Source: Nitrosopumilales archaeon (GTDB lineage: Archaea; Thermoproteota; Nitrososphaeria; Nitrososphaerales; Nitrosopumilaceae). From it: a stretch of DNA of 17,282 nucleotides. The DNA is taken from assembly GCA_016838795.1 (NCBI GenBank), contig JAEHKQ010000192.1, forward strand, positions 1 through 17,282, in the 5' to 3' direction. Position numbers and translations under genes: made by a program. The notes below the pieces were generated by a model. The model saw only the letters and a list, made by a program, of their open reading frames with translations, searched no databases and had not been told where the DNA came from. Of the stretch, positions 1 through 5,623 are shown in pieces (position 1 is the stretch's first letter; every line of letters begins with the position of its first letter).

Positions 1-63
1 TCAATTAAGGAGGTATTGATAGGTCTTGTCACAACTGATGAAACAATCTTTTTTACCAATTAG
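1..63 (+). CDS. Possible C-terminal tail of an upstream gene (partial)
   Basis: Frame 1 is open from the window edge to a TAG at 61-63 and would encode 20 residues ending in TIFFTN. It overlaps the start of the following kinase by 26-38 nt, and the kinase's Shine-Dalgarno-like AAGGAGGT (7-14) lies inside it, as is common at operon junctions. Twenty residues are too few to identify a family, and an open run this short can arise by chance. Nothing else on either strand explains the first 25 bases. Confidence 0.25.
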   Translation, partial: SIKEVLIGLVTTDETIFFTN

Positions 64-796
64 TAAGCTATCAAACAAACCATACTCCAACATTCTTGGT
101 TTCCCAAGAGCCAGCCAACGACAACTACAATCAAGAATTAAGGAATTAAGCAAACTGAAAATCAAGAGAATCGCGTTTGAAGGTAACACCCTGATTGGAA
201 AGTTAAATGTTCTTGGAAAAGGTTACGTTGGAATCGTGGTTCTTGGTAAAATGCAAGACAAGAAGGCTGCAGTAAAAATTCGTAGAACAGACTCTCCAAG
301 AGACGGAATGAAGGATGAAGCTGAGTTTCTAAAAATTGCAAATGATGTTAAAGTTGGTCCCAAGCTAATGGGATCTAGCAAAAATTTCCTGGTCATGGAG
401 TATTTAAATGGTATAAGAATTGTTGATTGGATTAAAGAGCTGAAAGGAAAGGGAAGTACGTCTAAGCTCAAATTAATTGCTAGAAAAATCCTTGAGGATT
501 GTTACAAGCTTGATCAGATTGGATTAGATCATGGTGAACTAAGTAGTATTACCAAACATGTTATTGTTGGAAAAAAAACAACTCTACTAGATTTTGAAAG
601 CTCGAGTACTGATAGGCGAGTTTCAAACGTAACTTCAGCCACTCAGGGACTTTACATTGGTTCTGGAATTTCAAAATATATCAAAAGAATCTATAAAATT
701 CCACCAAAACAAAAAATCATTGATGCGCTTCGTGCCTACAAAAAGGAGCAAACACGAGAAAGCTTCGATAAGGTATTGTCTGTTTTGAAGTTGTGA
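26..796 (+). CDS. Atypical Ser/Thr protein kinase of the COG2112 type
   Basis: A 256-residue protein with a compact, RIO/Bud32-like kinase fold; its substrate is unknown. Visible motifs: glycine loop LGKGYVG (63-69), ATP-anchoring lysine in AVK (Lys84), hinge VMEYLNG (123-129), a catalytic-loop equivalent DHGEL (168-172) where eukaryotic kinases have HRD, and a metal-binding DFE (189-191) in place of DFG. Glu171 sits where the catalytic Asp would be; I recall HGEL plus DFE as typical of this archaeal family, so this need not mean loss of activity. The first 55 residues form a basic extension. The start is a TTG, chosen because AAGGAGGT lies 11 nt upstream; the alternative is ATG at 38, and in-frame stops at 17-22 exclude anything earlier. 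The gene is followed after 1 nt by an AlkA-like glycosylase, so the two are probably cotranscribed. Bud32 was considered, but its usual loop sequence is absent. Confidence 0.8.
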   Translation: MSQLMKQSFLPISKLSNKPYSNILGFPRASQRQLQSRIKELSKLKIKRIAFEGNTLIGKLNVLGKGYVGIVVLGKMQDKKAAVKIRRTDSPRDGMKDEAEFLKIANDVKVGPKLMGSSKNFLVMEYLNGIRIVDWIKELKGKGSTSKLKLIARKILEDCYKLDQIGLDHGELSSITKHVIVGKKTTLLDFESSSTDRRVSNVTSATQGLYIGSGISKYIKRIYKIPPKQKIIDALRAYKKEQTRESFDKVLSVLKL

Positions 797-797
797 A

Positions 798-1406
798 ATG
801 TCTACTGCTGCCATCAAAGTTTTGAAAAAGGATCCAAAACTTGCTAGAATAATCAAGGTTGTGGGAAAATATCAGATTACAACAACATCAAACTATTTTG
901 AATCGTTGATCGAGGCGATAATTACACAACAGTTAGCTGGATCTGCTGCAAAAGCAATCTCAAAGAGATTTCGAGGTTTGTATGGGAAAAAATTTCCAAA
1001 ACCCATTGATGTTTTGAAAACTTCGGATTCAAAGCTTCGAAAGACTGGTCTTTCAGGAATGAAAGTCAAGTACATCAAGGATCTTTCAAAAAATATCGAA
1101 TCAAAAAAGCTGAAACTGCGATCTCTTTACAAGCTTTCTGATGATGAAATAATTGAACAGCTGACACAAGTCAAAGGAATTGGGCGTTGGACCGCTGAGA
1201 TGTTTTTGATTTTTTCTTTAGGGAGAATGGATGTTTTGCCAGTAGGGGATCTTGGATTGAAAAAGGGTGTACAGTTTTTGAATTCTTCTGCCAAGCTTCC
1301 AACCACAGATGAAATTGAGAAATTAGCTGAGAAATGGCGTCCATATAGAACGGTAGCAACGTGGTATCTTTGGAAAAGCTTACAAAAGTTTGATACAATT
1401 GGCTAG
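798..1406 (+). CDS. DNA-3-methyladenine glycosylase, AlkA-like (HhH-GPD)
   Basis: A 202-residue base-excision repair enzyme of the helix-hairpin-helix-GPD superfamily, expected to remove alkylated purines from DNA by cleaving the N-glycosidic bond. Visible signatures: TQQLAGSAA (43-51), matching the conserved helix before the active site; the hairpin VKGIGRWTA (125-133) that grips the DNA backbone; and the catalytic aspartate Asp151 in LPVGDLGLKKG. No Cys4 iron-sulfur cluster follows, which argues against an EndoIII/MutY type, and there is no catalytic Lys of the OGG1 type. The length fits short archaeal and bacterial AlkA proteins that lack the N-terminal domain. The ATG comes 1 nt after the stop of the kinase gene, so translational coupling is likely. 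A role in alkylation repair follows from the family; the exact lesion range cannot be read from the sequence. Confidence 0.88.
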   Translation: MSTAAIKVLKKDPKLARIIKVVGKYQITTTSNYFESLIEAIITQQLAGSAAKAISKRFRGLYGKKFPKPIDVLKTSDSKLRKTGLSGMKVKYIKDLSKNIESKKLKLRSLYKLSDDEIIEQLTQVKGIGRWTAEMFLIFSLGRMDVLPVGDLGLKKGVQFLNSSAKLPTTDEIEKLAEKWRPYRTVATWYLWKSLQKFDTIG

Positions 1407-1440
1407 TCTGATTGAGTAAAAATTCTAAAAAAGCTTGAGA

Positions 1441-1608
1441 TTAGTTCCAGTCCTTAACTGTAATGTGAACTTCTTCCTCACCGTTTGTAGGAAATTTTGT
1501 TGCCTCCAAATGAAAAATATCAGCATCATCCTGAATAATCCCAATTTTTTTAATTGAATCTAGTACAGGTTTTACAAGATTATCTAATAGGAAATATTTA
1601 GTATTTTT
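1441..1608 (-). pseudogene. RusA-like Holliday junction resolvase, C-terminal remnant without a start
   Basis: On the minus strand the frame between a TGA (1609-1611) and a TAA (1441-1443) encodes 55 residues that read as protein: DNLVKPVLDSIKKIG, then IIQDDADIFHLEATK and a C-terminus ending in TVKDWN. The order DNL-x-KPVLD, about ten residues, then DD followed by a beta strand, is the C-terminal half of RusA-family endodeoxyribonucleases, which cut Holliday junctions and are mostly carried by phages. The first Asp of the usual D-x-DNL is Leu here. There is no ATG, GTG or TTG in the frame and no N-terminal half, so the piece is probably dead. It starts inside the last codons of the upstream HTH gene, in the +1 frame at an A6 run, so a frameshift fusion is formally possible but unlikely because that gene does not resemble RusA. 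Confidence 0.55.
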
Positions 1609-2215
1609 TCATTAAGCCAAGAATTTTTTCATATGATTTACTCGGCACTCGTACCAACTCACCATAGGAGATATATCGATCATTATGCTGATTTTTCTTC
1701 ATCCATTCATTCAACCATTTGGTACCAAGTTTGTGCTCCTTTTCCATAGAATCACATAGCTTCAACTGAGTATGACTAATTTTTGATTCCACATCTAAGA
1801 TCATTCTTTCGATGCAAAGTTTTTCTTGTAGATTATTCGTATTATTCAAATATTCACTTAATCGTGTTCGTTGTAATTCTAGTCGTTCAATGTTTTTTAT
1901 TACTAGAAACTCAGGGCTGGAAGCTCGCCAATTCTTTACAACCTTACTATACCAATATTGAATATCTCCATTGATTGTATTTCGATTAATTTTCATCAAT
2001 TCTGAAATCTTTAAAGCTGAATATCCATACTCAAAATGTAATCTATACACTTCATTTCGTCTCTTTTGTCGATCTGTTTCACTATACGGACCCCCCTTCT
2101 TTTTTCTAGATTTTGTAGTCTTAGAACTTGATTGGTTGTCTTTCAAAAATTGTTTAGTAACATCAGGTAGTTCACTTGATTGTTTGTTTTTCGATTTGTT
2201 TGTATCCTTTGACAT
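1598..2215 (-). CDS. Helix-turn-helix protein of unknown function
   Basis: A 205-residue, charged, Lys-rich protein. After a disordered-looking Ser/Lys-rich N-terminus (1-45) with a basic RKKKGG stretch comes a likely helix-turn-helix around residues 50-90 (FEYGYSALKISELMKINRNT), where the second helix and its NRNT end look like the DNA-reading part. The rest is predicted helical with LELQRTRLSEYLNN, possibly coiled coil. It resembles small terminase-like or accessory HTH proteins of archaeal elements, but I do not recognise a named family. The gene stands alone between alkA and an MDR enzyme, with a RusA remnant directly behind it and a palindrome-rich promoter region in front, which suggests a leftover of a mobile element and possible autoregulation. 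The start is an ATG; no good Shine-Dalgarno is visible. Confidence 0.65.
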   Translation of the reverse strand: MSKDTNKSKNKQSSELPDVTKQFLKDNQSSSKTTKSRKKKGGPYSETDRQKRRNEVYRLHFEYGYSALKISELMKINRNTINGDIQYWYSKVVKNWRASSPEFLVIKNIERLELQRTRLSEYLNNTNNLQEKLCIERMILDVESKISHTQLKLCDSMEKEHKLGTKWLNEWMKKNQHNDRYISYGELVRVPSKSYEKILGLMKKY

Positions 2216-2243
2216 GCATTATACTACGGCATACGCGCATAAG

Positions 2244-2297
2244 AGAACTATTATTTTGGAATTAATTGTTCCCTAGGGAACTTTGAGTAATAGTTCT
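2244..2297. promoter_or_regulatory. Nested inverted repeats upstream of the HTH gene (operator candidate)
   Basis: A perfect 14-bp palindrome GTTCCCTAGGGAAC (2268-2281) lies inside a second perfect 10-bp inverted repeat, AGAACTATTA (2244-2253) and TAATAGTTCT (2288-2297). The centres differ by 4 bp. The structure begins 29 bp upstream of the ATG of the HTH gene, where a repressor or activator site would sit. It could also act as a stem-loop downstream of the MDR gene (stop at 2383), but it lacks a typical U-tract on that side. Confidence 0.5.
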
Positions 2298-2327
2298 TTT
2301 ATACTGGTTCTGCAAATTTGCCAAAAA

Positions 2328-2347
2328 CTGCATAGTTCTGCATAGTT
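2328..2347. repeat. Tandem 10-bp direct repeat
   Basis: CTGCATAGTT occurs twice back to back with no mismatch. A related GGTTCTGCAAATTT lies just upstream (2316-2329). The repeat sits between the MDR gene end and the HTH gene promoter; ten bp per unit places both copies on the same DNA face. Confidence 0.6.
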
Positions 2348-2382
2348 TTAATGAAAAGCTAATCTAAAAATTCTTAATTTTT

Positions 2383-3456
2383 CTAATCTGGTTTCATCAA
2401 AATTTTGCCAAACAAGCCTTTTCCTTTTAGCATTTTTGTATGAGCTTCTGCTGCTTGTTCAAATGTATATTCAGAATCAATAATTGCCTTGATTTTATCC
2501 TGAGACATCCAGTACAATCCTTGCTCTAATTCTGCTCTTGTTCCCTGAGTCGAACCAAGAATGTTAGTTCCCTTAAAGAAAACATGTCGAAGATCTGTTT
2601 GTACATCATAACCTGTGGTTGCACCGGTTGTAACAATTGTTCCACCATATTTTAGAAGAGTTAGTTCTTTATTCCAATGAGTGCCTCCAATGTGCTCATA
2701 AATTACGTCAATTCCGACATCTTTGCCTTTTTTCTTAGCTATTTCTTTTGAGATTCTTCTTACCTCTTTGTGCCAATCTTCTTTTCTATGATCAACGGCA
2801 TAATCTGCACCCAGTTCTTTGCATTTGTCTAACTTATCAGAACTTGCTGTTACAATTACATCACAATTATACAATTTCGAAATTTGAATGCCAAAAGTTC
2901 CCATCCCAGAACCGCCCCCCATGACCAATACGGTTTGTCCTGGTCGAATCTTTGCTCTTCCAACTAGCATGTGCCAAGATGTTAAAAGGGTCATCGAAGC
3001 TGCTGCAGCTTCGTCATAGCTCACGTTTTCAGGGATTTTGACAACATTTACTTCTGGTAGATGGGTATACTCGCAAAATCCTCCCCATAATGGACCGGTT
3101 TCAAATCCCCAAATCTTTCTATCTCGACAATCGTATTCTCGTCCACTTGTACATGCCTTACAAGTCCTACAACTAAGGTTTCCATGCGAAACTATTCTAT
3201 CACCAATTTTGATATTCTTTACATCTTCTCCAACTACAACTACCTCACCCGCAGCATCAGTTCCAGAAATGTGTGGCATGGGAATCTCAATTGGTTTTCC
3301 TCGCATTCCCCAAATGTCGTCATAGTTTAACGCCGCAGCTTTAACTTTGAAAACAACTTCTTTTGGTTTTGGTTTTGGTTCATCAATATCTTTAATTTTT
3401 AAAATTTTTGCAAAATCATTATCAGTTGTATATTCTTCGTAAACTAGTGCCTTCAC
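2383..3456 (-). CDS. MDR oxidoreductase, crotonyl/acryloyl-CoA reductase-like
   Basis: A 357-residue medium-chain dehydrogenase/reductase. The structural zinc site is intact: Cys96, Cys99, Cys102, Cys110. The Rossmann glycine motif GGGSGMG is at 180-186. The catalytic zinc site of alcohol dehydrogenases is missing: the first ligand position has N-Y-D-D (44-47) and the usual GHE is GTD (65-67). The segments NYDDIWGMRG, HISGTDAAG, DVIYEHIGG and GATTGYDVQTD resemble crotonyl-CoA carboxylase/reductase, a zinc-independent NADPH enoyl-CoA reductase. A CoA-ester reductase is therefore more likely than an alcohol dehydrogenase; quinone reductase is the alternative. In Nitrosopumilus-type 3-hydroxypropionate/4-hydroxybutyrate carbon fixation an acryloyl-CoA reductase is required, and this protein is a candidate by inference only. 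The start is a GTG with a TATA box 27 nt upstream, so the mRNA is probably leaderless. Confidence 0.75.
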   Translation of the reverse strand: MKALVYEEYTTDNDFAKILKIKDIDEPKPKPKEVVFKVKAAALNYDDIWGMRGKPIEIPMPHISGTDAAGEVVVVGEDVKNIKIGDRIVSHGNLSCRTCKACTSGREYDCRDRKIWGFETGPLWGGFCEYTHLPEVNVVKIPENVSYDEAAAASMTLLTSWHMLVGRAKIRPGQTVLVMGGGSGMGTFGIQISKLYNCDVIVTASSDKLDKCKELGADYAVDHRKEDWHKEVRRISKEIAKKKGKDVGIDVIYEHIGGTHWNKELTLLKYGGTIVTTGATTGYDVQTDLRHVFFKGTNILGSTQGTRAELEQGLYWMSQDKIKAIIDSEYTFEQAAEAHTKMLKGKGLFGKILMKPD

Positions 3457-3477
3457 AAACTAGGATGTTTTCAGTCT

Positions 3478-3490
3478 TTATTATTTTATC
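3478..3490 (-). promoter_or_regulatory. TATA box of the MDR gene
   Basis: On the minus strand GATAAAATAATAA is centred about 27 nt upstream of the GTG at 3456, the spacing expected for a leaderless archaeal transcript. Confidence 0.5.
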
Positions 3491-3499
3491 AAAAGATTA

Positions 3500-3577
3500 T
3501 GGTGGGGCCGGTGAGATTTGAACTCACGACCACTAGCACCCCAGGCTAGCATCCTAACCAAGCTAGACAACGGCCCC
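3500..3577 (-). tRNA. tRNA-Pro (anticodon GGG)
   Basis: The minus strand folds as a complete cloverleaf. The acceptor stem GGGGCCG pairs with CGGCCCC; the anticodon stem CTAGC/GCTAG encloses the 7-nt loop CTGGGGT with anticodon GGG after U33; the T arm is GTGAG-TTCAAAT-CTCAC. The discriminator base is A (3503) and a CCA end is encoded in the DNA (3500-3502). No intron is present. It reads proline CCC and CCU codons. A TATA-like TTTAATAA lies about 29 nt upstream, and the SDR gene lies upstream on the same strand. Confidence 0.95.
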
Positions 3578-3600
3578 TAAAGAATCCAGCAAGTAAAGGA

Positions 3601-3610
3601 AATTATTAAA
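3601..3610 (-). promoter_or_regulatory. TATA-like box of tRNA-Pro
   Basis: TTTAATAATT on the minus strand is centred about 29 nt before the mature 5' end, the position expected for archaeal tRNA promoters. Confidence 0.4.
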
Positions 3611-3635
3611 TCGTCGGTTTACTAGAATAGAAAAA

Positions 3636-4376
3636 TTATCGTTCTTGAGTTGTTGGTCTTACTAGAATCTCATTTACATTAACATGATCTGGAGATTCCA
3701 CTGCGTACAAAATTGCATTTGCAATGTCATCAGCTTGTAAAGCTTGCATTTTTTTTGCACCTTCAACAAAGCTTTGTAGTGATTCATCTGTTATGGTGTT
3801 AGCAAGTTCTGTTGAAACAACACCAGGTTCTATACAGGTTACACGAATGTTAGATCTGACACTAAGCTCTTGTCGTAGCCCCTCGCTAAAGGCAGTAATG
3901 GCATGTTTTGTAGCACAATAAACACTTCCAGCTGGAAAAACAATTCTTCCAGCTACGGATGAAAGATTTACTATATGTCCAGATTTTTTTTCCCTCATGT
4001 GTGGAATGACGGCTGAGGTACAATATAACACGCCTTTGATGTTTACATCAATCATTTGGTCCCATTCATCCACCTTCTGACTTTTCAAAAAGCTTAGAGG
4101 CATTATGCCAGCGTTATTCACTAGAATATCCACAGAGCCCCACTTTTTTAAAACTGCATCAACAAAAGAACCGCATTCTGACTTTTGTGTAACATCTAGT
4201 TTTTGAGAAAAGGCCTCGCCGCCATTCTGTTTGATTTCATCCTCTAATTTTTTGAGTTTGTCGGTTCTTCTAGCTCCGATTGCCACTTTTACCCCAGCCT
4301 TTGAAAATGCTAGTGCAGTAGCATAACCAATTCCACTACTTGCGCCTGTGATGATTGCAACTTTTCCCTTTATCAT
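3636..4376 (-). CDS. Short-chain dehydrogenase/reductase (SDR), probably NADP(H)-dependent
   Basis: A classical SDR of 246 residues with this start. Visible motifs: cofactor-binding TGASSGIG (10-17), NNAG (87-90), catalytic Ser140, Tyr153 and Lys157 in S-x12-YCATK, and PGVV after the active site. Arg-Arg right after the second beta strand (IGARR) suggests preference for NADP(H). The substrate cannot be told from sequence; the closest general type is the YdfG/serine-dehydrogenase-like group of NADP-dependent SDRs. An in-frame TTG at 4401-4403 would add nine residues, MSRSRSSEF. I prefer the ATG at 4376 because SDRs usually begin a few residues before the first strand and because a TATA-like element lies at 4407-4416, which would place the transcript start downstream of that TTG. 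The gene is divergent from the AN1 gene and lies upstream of tRNA-Pro. Confidence 0.88.
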   Translation of the reverse strand: MIKGKVAIITGASSGIGYATALAFSKAGVKVAIGARRTDKLKKLEDEIKQNGGEAFSQKLDVTQKSECGSFVDAVLKKWGSVDILVNNAGIMPLSFLKSQKVDEWDQMIDVNIKGVLYCTSAVIPHMREKKSGHIVNLSSVAGRIVFPAGSVYCATKHAITAFSEGLRQELSVRSNIRVTCIEPGVVSTELANTITDESLQSFVEGAKKMQALQADDIANAILYAVESPDHVNVNEILVRPTTQER

Positions 4377-4406
4377 AAATTCACTTGATCGAGATCGACT
4401 CAAACA

Positions 4407-4416
4407 GCGTAAATAT
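4407..4416 (-). promoter_or_regulatory. TATA-like box of the SDR gene
   Basis: CATATTTACG on the minus strand is centred about 35 nt before the ATG at 4376, giving a predicted short leader. It lies only about 8 nt from the alternative TTG start, which argues against that start. Confidence 0.4.
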
Positions 4417-4448
4417 GTTTTCTAGTCTCAACAATTTTTCAGGATTAA

Positions 4449-4455
4449 TTTATTA
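4449..4455 (+). promoter_or_regulatory. TATA box of the AN1 gene
   Basis: TTTATTA is centred 27 nt upstream of the GTG at 4479, so transcription should begin at or next to the start codon (leaderless). Confidence 0.5.
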
Positions 4456-4478
4456 GAAGAAAATGTGTTAGTGTTCTT

Positions 4479-4709
4479 GTGGATCTAAGGGAGAAGTGTG
4501 CCTATTGTGGAGATATGACCGACATGCCTTTCGAATGCAATTATTGCAAAGATCCTTTCTGTTCTGAGCACAGACTGCCAGAAGAACACAGATGTGTCAA
4601 ATTGACTTCTATTCGAGCCGCAAGGTTTGGTCAGAGGAAGATAATTCGTGATGATGATCCAAACAAGCCAGGTTTTTTTAAAAAAATATTTGGCAAGTTT
4701 AAAGGCTAG
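4479..4709 (+). CDS. AN1-type zinc finger protein
   Basis: A 76-residue protein that is almost entirely one AN1 zinc finger followed by a basic tail. The ligands fit the family pattern: Cys7, Cys10, Cys19, Cys22, Cys27, His30, His36 and Cys38, binding two zinc ions. The conserved PFCSEHR and LPEEHRC are both present. The tail, PGFFKKIFGKFKG, is amphipathic and basic. In eukaryotes AN1 domains occur in stress-response and ubiquitin- or proteasome-associated proteins; in archaea the function is not known, so any stress or protein-quality role is inference. The GTG start is supported by a TATA box 27 nt upstream and the lack of an in-frame alternative. Its 3' end overlaps the convergent membrane-protein gene by 4 nt. 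Confidence 0.85.
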   Translation: MDLREKCAYCGDMTDMPFECNYCKDPFCSEHRLPEEHRCVKLTSIRAARFGQRKIIRDDDPNKPGFFKKIFGKFKG

Positions 4710-4984
4710 TAAGTAGTTTTTGCAGGATCAATTTTTACCCTTCTGGCTTGGTAAAACAGTGCTACTGCTAATGCAAACAAAACAATAATTGTAAGCCAGA
4801 GTTGAGTATACAACACAAACACGTAAGATATTCCCATCACAATCATAGCAGTTCCTTGGGTTGTTAGCTTGATCCAAGAAGTGATTTTTGTTGCTCTGCA
4901 GATAATTTCAATGACAAAAAGAGCTATAACGGGATAGATTGTAGGTAGTAAAAAATCAAATATGTCGTCACCAAAATGTCCCAT
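4706..4984 (-). CDS. Small membrane protein of unknown function
   Basis: A 92-residue protein with about three hydrophobic segments (approximately 9-28, 45-60 and 62-80) and a basic C-terminus (ARRVKIDPAK). No recognisable family. It begins 27 nt after the stop of the GINS51 gene on the same strand and is probably its second cistron. The position next to GINS51 does not imply a replication role. The stop overlaps the end of the AN1 gene from the opposite strand. Confidence 0.6.
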   Translation of the reverse strand: MGHFGDDIFDFLLPTIYPVIALFVIEIICRATKITSWIKLTTQGTAMIVMGISYVFVLYTQLWLTIIVLFALAVALFYQARRVKIDPAKTTY

Positions 4985-5011
4985 TTTGTATCTGAGATTC
5001 TAGTATAATTT

Positions 5012-5569
5012 CTATTCTTCTAAACGAATTTTTTGGGCTATTTTTTTAGCAATCAGTGCTTGTGCATTTTCATAGGGAATTGTGGCAATGTCTTCTGTTT
5101 TGAAGGGACCATACTTCTCTAGGTCAGCACCCACAATCTGATCCATTTCTTTGATAAATCGAACAACTGTTGATTTGGTTTTGTGACGATGAGATATAGA
5201 TTCTAACAATTTAGATTTTCCATTAAGAGTTGCAGAAAGAATCATTTCTGTGCGTTCCCTAGTCTCCTCTTCTCCATCGAGAACAAATTTTTCCTCGTCC
5301 AGTAGGTTTGAAAAATCTAGAGAACCACAGTTTTTTACCTTTTGTAGACGAATGTTTAGCAGAAGTGTTGTGAGTTTGGTTGTCATGGCAACTAACTCAT
5401 CTTTGATTTTTGCTTCAATGTTATCATATTCCTCGCTTTTTAGTTTACCAATAAAGTTTGAAATCGAACTATAAAGATCAGGATCAATTTCTTGGGTTGT
5501 CTCGTTTTCGGTTTCTCTCAAGACAATGGCATACAATGAGTTTATGTCGATTTTTTTAATTTCGGACAT
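5012..5569 (-). CDS. GINS complex subunit GINS51 (archaeal Sld5/Psf1 type)
   Basis: A 185-residue replication factor. GINS joins the MCM helicase and a Cdc45/RecJ-like protein into the replicative CMG-type helicase. The N-terminal two thirds are helical (domain A), and the short C-terminal domain B shows the family signature: VGADLEKYGPF at about 148-158, then EDIATIPYENAQALI and a terminal KKIAQKI. The order A then B marks the 51 type rather than the 23 type. The linker is acidic, with DGEEETRERTEM around residues 98-109. The gene is first in a two-gene unit with a small membrane protein and is divergent from glnA (54 nt between them). No GINS23 gene is seen in the window. Confidence 0.85.
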   Translation of the reverse strand: MSEIKKIDINSLYAIVLRETENETTQEIDPDLYSSISNFIGKLKSEEYDNIEAKIKDELVAMTTKLTTLLLNIRLQKVKNCGSLDFSNLLDEEKFVLDGEEETRERTEMILSATLNGKSKLLESISHRHKTKSTVVRFIKEMDQIVGADLEKYGPFKTEDIATIPYENAQALIAKKIAQKIRLEE

Positions 5570-5623
5570 CTCTTACCAATCCTTAAATGATGGATGTATT
5601 TGTTTTAGCTTGAAGGTATAAAA

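Noticed and set aside
3038..3325. Plus-strand frame of 95 codons inside the MDR gene
   Set aside because: It lies wholly antisense to a well-supported enzyme and has no recognisable domain.
3361..3385. Repeated TTTTGG units near the start of the MDR gene
   Set aside because: They encode the in-frame EPKPKPKE linker of the enzyme; simple coding low complexity.
3500..3577. tRNA-Pro as an attachment site for an integrated element
   Set aside because: I saw no repeat of its 3' end elsewhere in the window, no integrase gene, and the neighbouring genes are ordinary enzymes.
5570..5623. Riboswitch or structured leader before glnA
   Set aside because: The gap is 54 nt and shows no stable stem; only a Shine-Dalgarno-like GAAGGT and a TATA-like TTAAAT can be seen.
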